Shown here: in pieces, positions 41,160 to 47,320 of the stretch
Position numbering within the stretch: position 1 is the first letter of the stretch
Layout: each line of letters begins with the position of its first letter
From: Synergistaceae bacterium
Lineage (GTDB): Bacteria > Synergistota > Synergistia > Synergistales > Aminobacteriaceae
Direction of reading: 5' to 3'
Assembly (NCBI GenBank): GCA_017446055.1
Contig: JAFSRQ010000131.1
Coordinates: 1-47,320, forward strand
DNA: 47,320 nt
Made by a program: the position numbers and the translations under genes
Notes under the pieces: generated by a model
Seen by the model: only the letters and a program-made list of their open reading frames with translations
What the model was told of the DNA's origin: nothing
The model's database searches: none

Positions 41160-42191
41160 TCACAAAATCTCCTTCCAGCATTGGGGATCTTCGGCGTAAA
41201 AGTCCCCGTATGTTCCTTTTGCCACAGCGGGACACCCCCGGCAATATGGCAGAAGCTCACACTTTGAGCATTTCGCGAACTTGTCATATTCCCTGTAACG
41301 CTCCATCCCGTGAAGCCACAAGTCCGAAAGTTTGTCCGTCAATGCGTTCCCGACCCTGCTTCCTTTCACCCGTCGGCAGGCGTAAACATCACCAGTCGGA
41401 AGAATCGTGAGATGACCCTTCCCGCAGTTGCACCCGGAATATATCATGCCCGGCTCCGCGTCAGAAGGTATCGTGAATCTCCCGGCCTCGTACTCGTAGA
41501 GCGTCCACAGGTGGTCTTTGCGGTCGAAATATGTCCGGCAGCCCCGCGCTTCATGCTCACGGAATTTCTCATCGCAGGCTCTCAGGAACTCCCGGTATTC
41601 CTGCGGCGTTATCCCCGTCCCAATTCCTGACTCCGTCGGGCAATATCTCGCGAACGAGTACACTTCCGCTTCATGTTCAACGACCGTGTCAATCACGCTT
41701 GGGATTTCGCGGAGGTTTGCTCCTGAGACTGTCGACATTATGACGGAGCATATCCCGGAATTGTTGATGACCCGGATTTTCGCGAGAGTCTCGTCATATG
41801 AGCCGGGCTTCCTGAAGTAGTCGTGAGTTTCGCGGAGGCCGTCAATCGAGAGCTGGTACTTCTCACAGCCAAGTGCTTTGAGCCTCCTGCAAGTGTCAGT
41901 GTCAATGTGGAAGGGGTTGCCGAGAATGGAGAAATATATTCCGTGCTTGCTGAAAGTTTCGAGAAGCTCCCAGAAGTCCGGGTGAAGTATTGGGTCTCCT
42001 CCCGTGATGTAGAAGTAAGGAACGCGGTCAAACGTCCGGCAGAAGTCGAGGCAGTTCGCGAACACCGCCCGCATATTCTCACGGCTCATAGACTCCGGGA
42101 CGTGCAAATTTCCGCCTGAATATATGTAGCAGTGTCGGCATCTCTGGTCGCAGTCATCGGTTATGTGCCACTGGAACGAGAAGTAACGCAT
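41160..42191 (-). CDS. Radical SAM/SPASM peptide maturase (ACGX-system-like)
   Basis: A 343-residue enzyme. The SAM-cleaving [4Fe-4S] cluster motif is CDQRCRHC (C14, C18, C21), followed by YFYITGGDPILHPDFWELL and KYQLSIDGLRETHDYFR. The C-terminal SPASM domain (~250-343) supplies Cys ligands in GCNCGKGHLTI, PTGDVYACRRV, KCSKCELLPYCRGCP and DPQCW for auxiliary clusters. Such enzymes modify short ribosomal peptides, often forming thioether or other crosslinks. The candidate substrate, a peptide with three CGG repeats, is encoded 50 bases upstream on the same strand. The ribosome site is weak, which would keep enzyme levels below precursor levels. Confidence 0.9.
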   Translation of the reverse strand: MRYFSFQWHITDDCDQRCRHCYIYSGGNLHVPESMSRENMRAVFANCLDFCRTFDRVPYFYITGGDPILHPDFWELLETFSKHGIYFSILGNPFHIDTDTCRRLKALGCEKYQLSIDGLRETHDYFRKPGSYDETLAKIRVINNSGICSVIMSTVSGANLREIPSVIDTVVEHEAEVYSFARYCPTESGIGTGITPQEYREFLRACDEKFREHEARGCRTYFDRKDHLWTLYEYEAGRFTIPSDAEPGMIYSGCNCGKGHLTILPTGDVYACRRVKGSRVGNALTDKLSDLWLHGMERYREYDKFAKCSKCELLPYCRGCPAVAKGTYGDFYAEDPQCWKEIL

Positions 42192-42203
42192 GAGGGCATA
42201 AAT

Positions 42204-42229
42204 ATACCCCGCCGGGCTTGACGGGGCAT
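42204..42229 (-). promoter_or_regulatory. Hairpin between precursor peptide and radical SAM gene
   Basis: On the minus strand ATGCCCCG pairs with CGGGGTAT (one G-T) around a ten-base loop, followed by TTTATG. It sits in the 50-base gap between the peptide stop and the maturase start. It resembles a leaky terminator that would favour the short precursor transcript. Confidence 0.5.
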
Positions 42230-42241
42230 CGTGTCAGGTTG

Positions 42242-42355
42242 CTACTTCTTCTCGCCGCCGCATGATGACGGTTTAGTTCCTCCGCAAGGGGCGGGCTTCT
42301 GTCCTCCGCATGATGACGACTTGCTTCCCCATTCCGCCAAATCTTTGAGTGCCAT
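42242..42355 (-). CDS. RiPP precursor peptide with three Cys-Gly-Gly repeats
   Basis: A 37-residue peptide. The leader reads ALKDLAEWGSK; the core holds SSCGGQKP, APCGGTKP and SSCGGEKK, so all three Cys residues lie in CGG repeats spaced eight residues apart. The repeats are also visible in the DNA (TCATCATGCGG twice). AGGAGG precedes the ATG by about nine bases; a longer frame to 42445 lacks such a site. Directly downstream is a radical SAM/SPASM enzyme. Peptides with Cys-Gly repeats next to such enzymes define the ACGX-repeat class, which this resembles. The modification and activity are unknown. Confidence 0.85.
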   Translation of the reverse strand: MALKDLAEWGSKSSSCGGQKPAPCGGTKPSSCGGEKK

Positions 42356-42388
42356 TGTGATTTTCCTCCTGTGATTATGATGAATGAC

Positions 42389-42417
42389 ATGATACGTGGC
42401 CGCCCGTTTTCCCGCAA
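42389..42417 (-). promoter_or_regulatory. Promoter of the CGG-peptide operon
   Basis: On the minus strand TTGCGG (42412-42417) and TATCAT (42389-42394) are separated by exactly 17 bases, placing transcription start about 40 bases before the peptide ATG. Confidence 0.6.
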
Positions 42418-42462
42418 GAACGCACAAAAATGTAACCTGTATCACTGAGAGTCTAGCGGCGT

Positions 42463-42468
42463 TATAAT
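42463..42468 (+). promoter_or_regulatory. -10 box of the HxlR gene, nearly leaderless start
   Basis: TATAAT ends nine bases before the HxlR ATG at 42478, and no Shine-Dalgarno sequence lies between, so the mRNA would start at or just before the start codon. Confidence 0.45.
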
Positions 42469-42477
42469 TCCGTCATT

Positions 42478-42810
42478 ATGATTAAGCGTGAAGACCTCCC
42501 TGAATGCCCCGCGGCTACAGCAATAGAACTCGTCGGCGGAAAATGGAAGCTGTTAATCATACGCGGCCTCCTGAAACGTCCCATGAGGTTTAACGAGCTC
42601 AAGCGTGAACTCTCAGGGATAAGCCACAAGGTACTAGCCTCGTCCCTGCGGTCAATGGAGGATGACGGGATAATCACACGCAAGGTTTACCCAACAAAGC
42701 CCCAGAAAGTCGAGTACCATTTATCCGGGCTGGGAGAGACGTTGCGGCCTTTGCTTCTGGAGATGGAGAGCTGGGGGAAATTCTACAAGTCCCGGATTGA
42801 TGTGCTATAG
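42478..42810 (+). CDS. HxlR-family transcriptional regulator
   Basis: A 110-residue winged-helix protein with the family pattern ECPAATAIELVGGKWKLLII, FNELKRELSGISHKVLASSL and a wing VYPTKPQKVEYHLSG. The Cys near the N-terminus is the position used for redox or electrophile sensing in some members. It is transcribed divergently from the CGG-peptide operon and shares the 122-base intergenic region, so control of that operon is a reasonable inference. A GNAT gene follows after 36 bases. Confidence 0.88.
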   Translation: MIKREDLPECPAATAIELVGGKWKLLIIRGLLKRPMRFNELKRELSGISHKVLASSLRSMEDDGIITRKVYPTKPQKVEYHLSGLGETLRPLLLEMESWGKFYKSRIDVL

Positions 42811-42846
42811 TTGCGGAAAAATTCAGGAAGGGTTTGACGAATAGGG

Positions 42847-43479
42847 ATGTCCGCAATAAGCCAGCTGCCTATAGTTTCTACGTTGAGGAAAATATTATGG
42901 ATTGATACGGAGTTCGACCAGTTCGCGCTTCAAGTGTTCGGAAGAAATGTTTTCGCCTACAGGAAGCATATCATCATGTCGTTCTCCACAAAGGAATGCG
43001 GAGGTCAGACGGCTTCAAGCGGGAAATTCCACGTCAGCAGGACTACTCCCGATGACATAGAGCCGCTCAAGCAGAAGGGGTATCATACGGAATGGATTGA
43101 GAGATATTTTGCCGGGAGTCCTGGACTGTGTGAGCTTTTCACGGCTTGGGATGACGAGAGCAGAGCCGCCGGGCGCATAGGCATTCTCTACAGGGGCGGA
43201 AAGATTACGGGCTTCAACGTGAGGAATATTGACGCGCTCATAACGGATGTCCTGGTCGCGGAGAAACAGAGAAGGAACGGCTGCTGTGTACAGATGATAA
43301 GGGAAGTATGCAGATACCTTCACGATGAGAAGAATATAGACACGGTATATCTCCTTGTGCGTGTGCGCAATACTCCCGCAAGCCTCGCCTACAAGAAAGC
43401 AGGAGGCGTTGAAGAATACCAGGCAAGGACATTCCGCTTCTGCAAGATCAATTTTCCCCTTAGCGGCTACGACCTGTAA
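42847..43479 (+). CDS. GNAT-family N-acetyltransferase
   Basis: A 210-residue protein. Residues ~60-205 form a GNAT fold: FHVSRTTPDDIEPLKQKGYH, LITDVLVAEKQRRNGCCVQM (acetyl-CoA-binding R/Q-x-x-G-x-G/A motif in altered form, QRRNGC) and VYLLVRVRNTPASLAYKKAG. The ~55-residue N-terminal extension lacks family resemblance and the ribosome site at ATG 42847 is weak, so translation could start further in (for example ATG 42976). It follows the HxlR gene and may share its transcript. The substrate is unknown. Confidence 0.75.
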   Translation: MSAISQLPIVSTLRKILWIDTEFDQFALQVFGRNVFAYRKHIIMSFSTKECGGQTASSGKFHVSRTTPDDIEPLKQKGYHTEWIERYFAGSPGLCELFTAWDDESRAAGRIGILYRGGKITGFNVRNIDALITDVLVAEKQRRNGCCVQMIREVCRYLHDEKNIDTVYLLVRVRNTPASLAYKKAGGVEEYQARTFRFCKINFPLSGYDL

Positions 43480-43507
43480 TCATTGCTTAATCCCCCCTCA
43501 AACACGC

Positions 43508-43513
43508 TATAAT
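43508..43513 (+). promoter_or_regulatory. -10 box before the ferredoxin-type AKR-like gene
   Basis: TATAAT lies 32 bases before the ATG at 43545, with GAGGGGG as ribosome site between. The nearest -35-like hexamer (TTGCTT) is 19 bases away, slightly long. Confidence 0.45.
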
Positions 43514-43544
43514 CTCCGCAAAATCACATGAGGGGGAAAAATCC

Positions 43545-44699
43545 ATGAATTACCGCGAATTAGGGTCAACAGGACTCACCGTCAGCGAAATTGCTCTAGG
43601 CTGTGAGGGAATGACCGAAGAGAACTGCGGAATGTGCGCAAAACTTTTCGATGTCGCAGAAGAGGCTGGCGTAAACTATTTCGACCTTTACTCGCCCAAC
43701 CCGGACTTGCGCTCGGCAATCGGCAAAACATTAACGGGTCGCCGCGAGAAATTCATCATTCAGTCTCACCTGTGTTCTGTCTGGAAGGAAGGCCAGTACA
43801 TGAGGACGAGAAATCTTGCTGAGGTCAAAGCAGGCTTCGCGGAAATGTTGCGGCTTCTGCGGACGGAGTATATTGACGTGGGGATGATACATTACTGCGA
43901 CGCTCTGTCTGACTGGGACGAAATCATCCGTAACGGGATACTCGATTACGCACGCGAACTGAAAGCCGCCGGGAAGATTCATCATATCGGCCTCAGCTCC
44001 CACAATCCCCAAGTAGCACAGAAAGCCGTTGAGACTGGTGCAATCGAGGTGCTTATGTTCAGCGTCAACCCATGCTATGACCTTCAGCCAGCAAGCGAGG
44101 ACGTAGAGTCTTTGTGGGCGGATGAGAGTTACGAGAATCATCTCACCAACATGAACCCTGAGCGTCAGAAACTCTACGAGACATGTCAGCGTCTTGGTGT
44201 CGGAATCACAGTCATGAAGTGTTTCGGGGGCGGGGATTTGTTGAGCGCGGAAATGTCCCCGGCAGGAGTGGCCTTGACCGTGAACCAGTGCATAGCCTAC
44301 GCCTTGAGCCGTCCGGGTGTGGCGTGTGTTCTTGCGGGTGCGCATAGTGTCGAACAGCTCAGGGAGTCCATAGCCTACGAGTCAGCGAGTGAGTCCGAGA
44401 GGGATTATGCGGTGGCGTTCGCGTCGTTCCCCAAAATCAGCTGGGAGGGACACTGCATGTACTGTTCACACTGCCAGCCCTGCCCGATGAAAATTGACAT
44501 CGCAACCGTAACGAAGTTCCTCAACCTTGCGCAGGCTGGGGGTAATGAGAGTGTTCCTGAGACTGTGAGGGAGCATTACCGTGTTCTTGAGCATCATGCG
44601 GGGGAGTGCGTGAAGTGCGGCGCATGTGAGAGACGCTGCCCGTTCGGGGTGAAGATACGTGAGAATATGACTGAGGCGGCGAAAGTTTTCGGGCTGTAA
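43545..44699 (+). CDS. Aldo/keto reductase-like protein with ferredoxin domain, atypical active site
   Basis: A 384-residue protein. The barrel starts NYRELGSTGLTVSEIALG and has NYFDLYSPNPDLR, KFIIQSHLCSVW, VGMIHYCDAL and GVACVLAGAHSVEQL. The C-terminal domain contains CMYCSHCQPCP and CVKCGACERRCP for two [4Fe-4S] clusters. Compared with canonical AKRs the Asp and His are present, but the active-site Lys (normally in a TK pair) is absent (QSH) and the Tyr position is unclear. It therefore may not be a standard carbonyl reductase. It has its own promoter and terminator. Confidence 0.85.
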   Translation: MNYRELGSTGLTVSEIALGCEGMTEENCGMCAKLFDVAEEAGVNYFDLYSPNPDLRSAIGKTLTGRREKFIIQSHLCSVWKEGQYMRTRNLAEVKAGFAEMLRLLRTEYIDVGMIHYCDALSDWDEIIRNGILDYARELKAAGKIHHIGLSSHNPQVAQKAVETGAIEVLMFSVNPCYDLQPASEDVESLWADESYENHLTNMNPERQKLYETCQRLGVGITVMKCFGGGDLLSAEMSPAGVALTVNQCIAYALSRPGVACVLAGAHSVEQLRESIAYESASESERDYAVAFASFPKISWEGHCMYCSHCQPCPMKIDIATVTKFLNLAQAGGNESVPETVREHYRVLEHHAGECVKCGACERRCPFGVKIRENMTEAAKVFGL

Positions 44700-44709
44700 G
44701 GATGACGAA

Positions 44710-44743
44710 GCCCCCGGCCATGTGCTGAGGGCATTTGTTTTTC
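44710..44743 (+). terminator. Terminator after the AKR-like gene
   Basis: GCCC-C-CGGC pairs with GCTG-A-GGGC around CATGT, followed by ATTTGTTTTT. It lies in the 47-base gap between two convergent genes. Confidence 0.65.
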
Positions 44744-44746
44744 CTG

Positions 44747-46141
44747 TTACATCATTCCCAGAATAGAATTTACCGCTGAGGCTGTGAGCTGTGCTGTATC
44801 GTCCTGGTTTGCCGCTCTGTGGGAAAAATTCTTGTCGAGTGCTTCAAGTTTTGACACCGGGATCTCTATCGATATTTCGTAGCCTAATGATACGTAGGTG
44901 AAATTCTTTCCGCTGTTCTCAAAGTTTGCCGCAAATTCACTCTTGAATCTCTCTGCCTCTTCATCGCTGAAAACTGCGGGGCTTGCGTTAAGGAGATTTT
45001 GCTTCAGGACAGCCCACGAGTAATTTCCCGTTCTTGTCCACGTTCCGTTAAGGCCGCCGAATTTCTGAACTATCGATGACTTGTCCGTTCCCAGCGCGCT
45101 TTGCAGAAGGTAAGCCGACATGACAAAACGCCCGTTGATGTGCGAGAACTTCAGGTACGGTGATACGCTGCACTTCAGGGTCTCGCTTCCTGCCTGTAAT
45201 GCTGTGAGGGCAGTCCACGACATATTATTGTTCGTCCCGTCGCCAAAAAGCTGCCAGCTCTGAGCCGCGTTGTTTCCCGGCCAAAGTTTTATGACTATAG
45301 CCTTCAGTTTGTCGTCATTCCCGAAGTCAGCAACTATGTGGAACTCCCGCAAGTAGCCCGGAGGAGTCCCAAGCGAGATTTTGCGGCCGTTTGGTGTGAA
45401 TGTGCTTCCGGCTGTGCATACCGGGTAATTAGTGCTGAGTATGTTTGCACAGTTGTTTGCGAGAACGTCAAGTCTTCCCTGAATATTACCGCTGTTCATG
45501 GCCGGTGAGAAAGGCTCGGCTGGAAACCACTCCGTATAATTCTGCTTAAGGTATGTCAGGTAATGGTCAAGAAGGAAGTCTTTTCCCCCCTGAAGCTCTG
45601 ACACCGAAAGGAGCAGCTTCACGATTTCCTTCCACGTGAGATTTACTGCCTGAGACACTGAAACGTTATCGCGGGAGTCATTCATCTTGATGATGGTGCT
45701 GGCCTGATGTTTAACCTGAGCTTCAGCTATGTTGGAGGCTATTTTCACCTCGATAATAACGATATCAGAGACTTCACCGTTTCCGCTGACGATGCAGATG
45801 TCGGTCTCAGGGTCAGAAGCACCGTCCTTGATGTCTTCCTTCACGGCTTCTTCGGGGGTGAGGGTAACGGGTATGATTCGGCGTATTCCTTCGAGGCTTG
45901 CGGCTATGTCTGAGGCTCTGCGCTGAATCTCTATGCTGAAGTCTTCGGGGCTTTCTGGTTTTGCGACTGGGGTCTGATTCCCGCGGGCCAGCTTTGCGCT
46001 GATGAGGTCGGCCAGGCGGTCATAGAGAAGCTGATTCCCCTCAAGCACTATAGCCAGTGAGCGCGAAACGTTGTCCTCTATCGCTTCTCCCTGCGTGTAA
46101 GGCATAAAGATATTCATGTGCCTGTTAGTGTGTTCTCTCAC
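44747..46141 (-). CDS. PD-(D/E)XK nuclease-superfamily-like protein
   Basis: A 464-residue protein not recognised by name. An N-terminal NIFMPYTQGEAIEDNVSRSL is followed by a region with the PD-(D/E)XK pattern: Asp114 in DPETDICIV and Glu131-Val-Lys133 in DIVIIEVKI, with a downstream Gln (QVKHQAS). The remaining ~300 residues include strands such as EFHIVADFGNDDKLKAIVI and give no family match. GGAGG eight bases before the GTG at 46141 supports that start; ATG 46117 is an alternative. It follows a WYL regulator gene by 27 bases on the same strand. Nuclease activity and a defence role are inference. Confidence 0.7.
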   Translation of the reverse strand: MREHTNRHMNIFMPYTQGEAIEDNVSRSLAIVLEGNQLLYDRLADLISAKLARGNQTPVAKPESPEDFSIEIQRRASDIAASLEGIRRIIPVTLTPEEAVKEDIKDGASDPETDICIVSGNGEVSDIVIIEVKIASNIAEAQVKHQASTIIKMNDSRDNVSVSQAVNLTWKEIVKLLLSVSELQGGKDFLLDHYLTYLKQNYTEWFPAEPFSPAMNSGNIQGRLDVLANNCANILSTNYPVCTAGSTFTPNGRKISLGTPPGYLREFHIVADFGNDDKLKAIVIKLWPGNNAAQSWQLFGDGTNNNMSWTALTALQAGSETLKCSVSPYLKFSHINGRFVMSAYLLQSALGTDKSSIVQKFGGLNGTWTRTGNYSWAVLKQNLLNASPAVFSDEEAERFKSEFAANFENSGKNFTYVSLGYEISIEIPVSKLEALDKNFSHRAANQDDTAQLTASAVNSILGMM

Positions 46142-46168
46142 GGTAATTTCCTCCTTTGGATGCTGCTA

Positions 46169-47143
46169 TTATAATTGCGCTGATACTTCCTCCGCAAACT
46201 CTCTCACAATGTCCTTCAGCTCTTCCGGCTCAATCACAATAATATGCGGAGCACCTGACATTACCCATCTCGCGAACTCATAGAGGCTCGGAACTTCTGC
46301 CGTCAAGATTATCATCCCTCCTTCACCGCACTCACTCACCTTCTGCGTAGGATGCCACTTCACTTCACGGAATGATTCTGCGAGCGGCTCTGTGATTCTG
46401 ACCTTCACGGGGATTCTGTCATTGCCCGGAATCACATGCCACGCCGACAGCACATAGTCCTCCGTGAACCCGGCATCTTCCGGCCTGACGTACTCATCAT
46501 CCGAGACTGACGCGCTGATTATCCGGCTGACCCTGTGTATTCCGAGATTGTGATACTTATGGTTGAACGAGGCCATGTACCACGCATTCCCGCGAAAATA
46601 CACGTCATACGGCGACAAAGTCCACTGCTTCGGCATTCTTCCCGGTGCGGAGTAGAGGATGTTGACGGCCTTCTGCGAGCGTTTAGCCTCAAGGAGAGTC
46701 CCGAAAACTTCAGCGTCAACTTCTGAGACCGGGACAGCGTTAAGAGTCGACCGTGTCATCTCCGAGCCGAGCGACAGAATTTCATCGGGGATATACTTTC
46801 CGAGCTTCTCCCAGAGCGAACGGGCAGAGTCTTTCAGGTGTGGCAGGAAATGTGCGGCCATGTTCAGCCCCGCGCTTAAGGCGGTGATTTCGTTCTCCGA
46901 GATTTTGAGGTCAAGGTGGAATATCCCCGCGCTCTCCATGACGTAAAGCCTGCTGTGGATGTCGTAGCGTATATCAGCCCCGTATATCCCCCGCAAGTAG
47001 CACAAATCATTCTGAAGCGTCCTGTTGCTTCTGTACTCGCCCGCCGAAAATATCTCGTCATGAGTCGCTTTCACTTTTGACTGAAGGAACGCCATCACCC
47101 GTGAAAGCCTGTCATGCCGCACCGATGTCATATCCTTTGGCAT
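46169..47143 (-). CDS. WYL-domain transcriptional regulator
   Basis: A 324-residue regulator. The N-terminal winged HTH (~8-65) reads RLSRVMAFLQSKVKATHDEIF and RTLQNDLCYLRGIYGADIRY. The WYL domain (~150-245) contains VNILYSAPGRMPKQWTLSPYD, FRGNAWYMASFNHKYHN and LGIHRVSRII. The C-terminal WCX-like extension ends EELKDIVREFAEEVSAQL. WYL proteins sense nucleic-acid or nucleotide ligands and often control defence genes. Its ATG lies three bases after the stop of the partial gene upstream, with GGAG just before that stop as ribosome site, so the three genes form an operon. Confidence 0.88.
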   Translation of the reverse strand: MPKDMTSVRHDRLSRVMAFLQSKVKATHDEIFSAGEYRSNRTLQNDLCYLRGIYGADIRYDIHSRLYVMESAGIFHLDLKISENEITALSAGLNMAAHFLPHLKDSARSLWEKLGKYIPDEILSLGSEMTRSTLNAVPVSEVDAEVFGTLLEAKRSQKAVNILYSAPGRMPKQWTLSPYDVYFRGNAWYMASFNHKYHNLGIHRVSRIISASVSDDEYVRPEDAGFTEDYVLSAWHVIPGNDRIPVKVRITEPLAESFREVKWHPTQKVSECGEGGMIILTAEVPSLYEFARWVMSGAPHIIVIEPEELKDIVREFAEEVSAQL

Positions 47144-47146
47144 CTT

Positions 47147-47320
47147 CTACTCCGGCGGAAATTCGAGGAACTCCTTTATCTTTCTGGCGCAAACTTTGAC
47201 GAATGAATCGAACGTTTCCGGGTCGCAAAGCCCGAATGTCGCATCATTGGGATTCGTCCCCCAAAAGTTCGGAGACCCTTTGCCGTCCACGCAACAATAC
47301 TCCCAGTACAAGAAGTTCCC
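47147..47320 (-). CDS. C-terminal fragment of an unidentified protein (start outside window)
   Basis: The frame is open from the window edge to a TAG at 47147-47149 and encodes 57 residues, including NFLYWEYCCVDGKG, FWGTNPNDATFGL, CDPETFDSFVKVCARKI and the end EFLEFPPE. The sequence is Trp/Cys/Phe-rich with no motif I can name. It shares an operon with the WYL regulator and PD-(D/E)XK-like gene downstream. Confidence 0.6.
   Translation of the reverse strand, partial: GNFLYWEYCCVDGKGSPNFWGTNPNDATFGLCDPETFDSFVKVCARKIKEFLEFPPE

Noticed and set aside
1..47320. CRISPR arrays, tRNA/rRNA genes, transposases, integrases, prophage genes
   Set aside because: None was recognised on either strand; the only repeats found are the lectin repeats, the ATPase duplication, the linker repeats and the short palindromes.

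Overview
The window reads as chromosome of an anaerobic bacterium with moderately high GC, most likely a Synergistota-type organism from a gut or other anoxic habitat. This assignment is inference, drawn from the gene mix: ferredoxin-domain aldo/keto reductases, several exported redox proteins, a non-sporulating SpoIID/LytB protein beside ruvC and queA, and partial cobalamin salvage clusters. I see no rRNA, tRNA, CRISPR array, transposase or prophage. Genes are tightly packed, often with 4-base stop/start overlaps, and GTG and TTG starts are common.

Layout. 1-3322: a very large secreted surface protein (minus strand, C-terminus outside the window) with GLUG repeats, Ig-like modules and at least three tandem C-type lectin domains. 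3604-5129: an operon with two flavodoxins and a cyclophilin-like protein. 5172-7240: a TPP riboswitch followed by thiT and cbiA. 7279-10281: two paralogous lipoproteins, the first with a carbohydrate-binding beta-helix. 10351-12896: an ArsR regulator and a Zn/Cd-type P-ATPase whose last ~90 codons are duplicated as a decayed tandem fragment. 12871-14299: a LysR regulator and a YafQ-type toxin-antitoxin pair. 14418-16383: an exported alpha/beta hydrolase and an exported aldo/keto reductase.

16511-18559: an XRE-cupin regulator abutting a small alarmone-hydrolase-like HD protein, then a YbjN protein and a DMT-type membrane protein. 18563-20784: a phosphodiester glycosidase with a coupled methyltransferase. 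21076-23403: an ankyrin protein and a cobS-cobU-HAD operon. 23457-27457: a ferredoxin-type AKR, an orphan type I specificity subunit and a DbpA-like helicase. 27551-29641: alr and manA. 29829-34229: the nadE-yebC-ruvC-spoIID-queA run. 34305-35179: glutathione peroxidase and thioredoxin. 35180-37406: a 517-base leader that may hold structured RNA, then dnaG. 37363-39098: apbE and a lone prepilin. 39196-39325: a strong small-RNA candidate. 39428-40586: MerR and a DUF4405-like membrane gene split by one in-frame stop.

40576-42810 is the most interesting locus. A 37-residue peptide with three Cys-Gly-Gly repeats (42242-42355) is followed on the same strand by a radical SAM/SPASM enzyme and a nitroreductase, with an HxlR regulator transcribed divergently. 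This is the layout of a small ribosomally made, post-translationally modified peptide (RiPP) system and resembles the poorly characterised ACGX-repeat class. The right end carries a GNAT acetyltransferase, an AKR-like iron-sulfur protein lacking usual catalytic residues, and a possible three-gene operon of an unknown C-terminal fragment, a WYL regulator and a PD-(D/E)XK nuclease-like protein.
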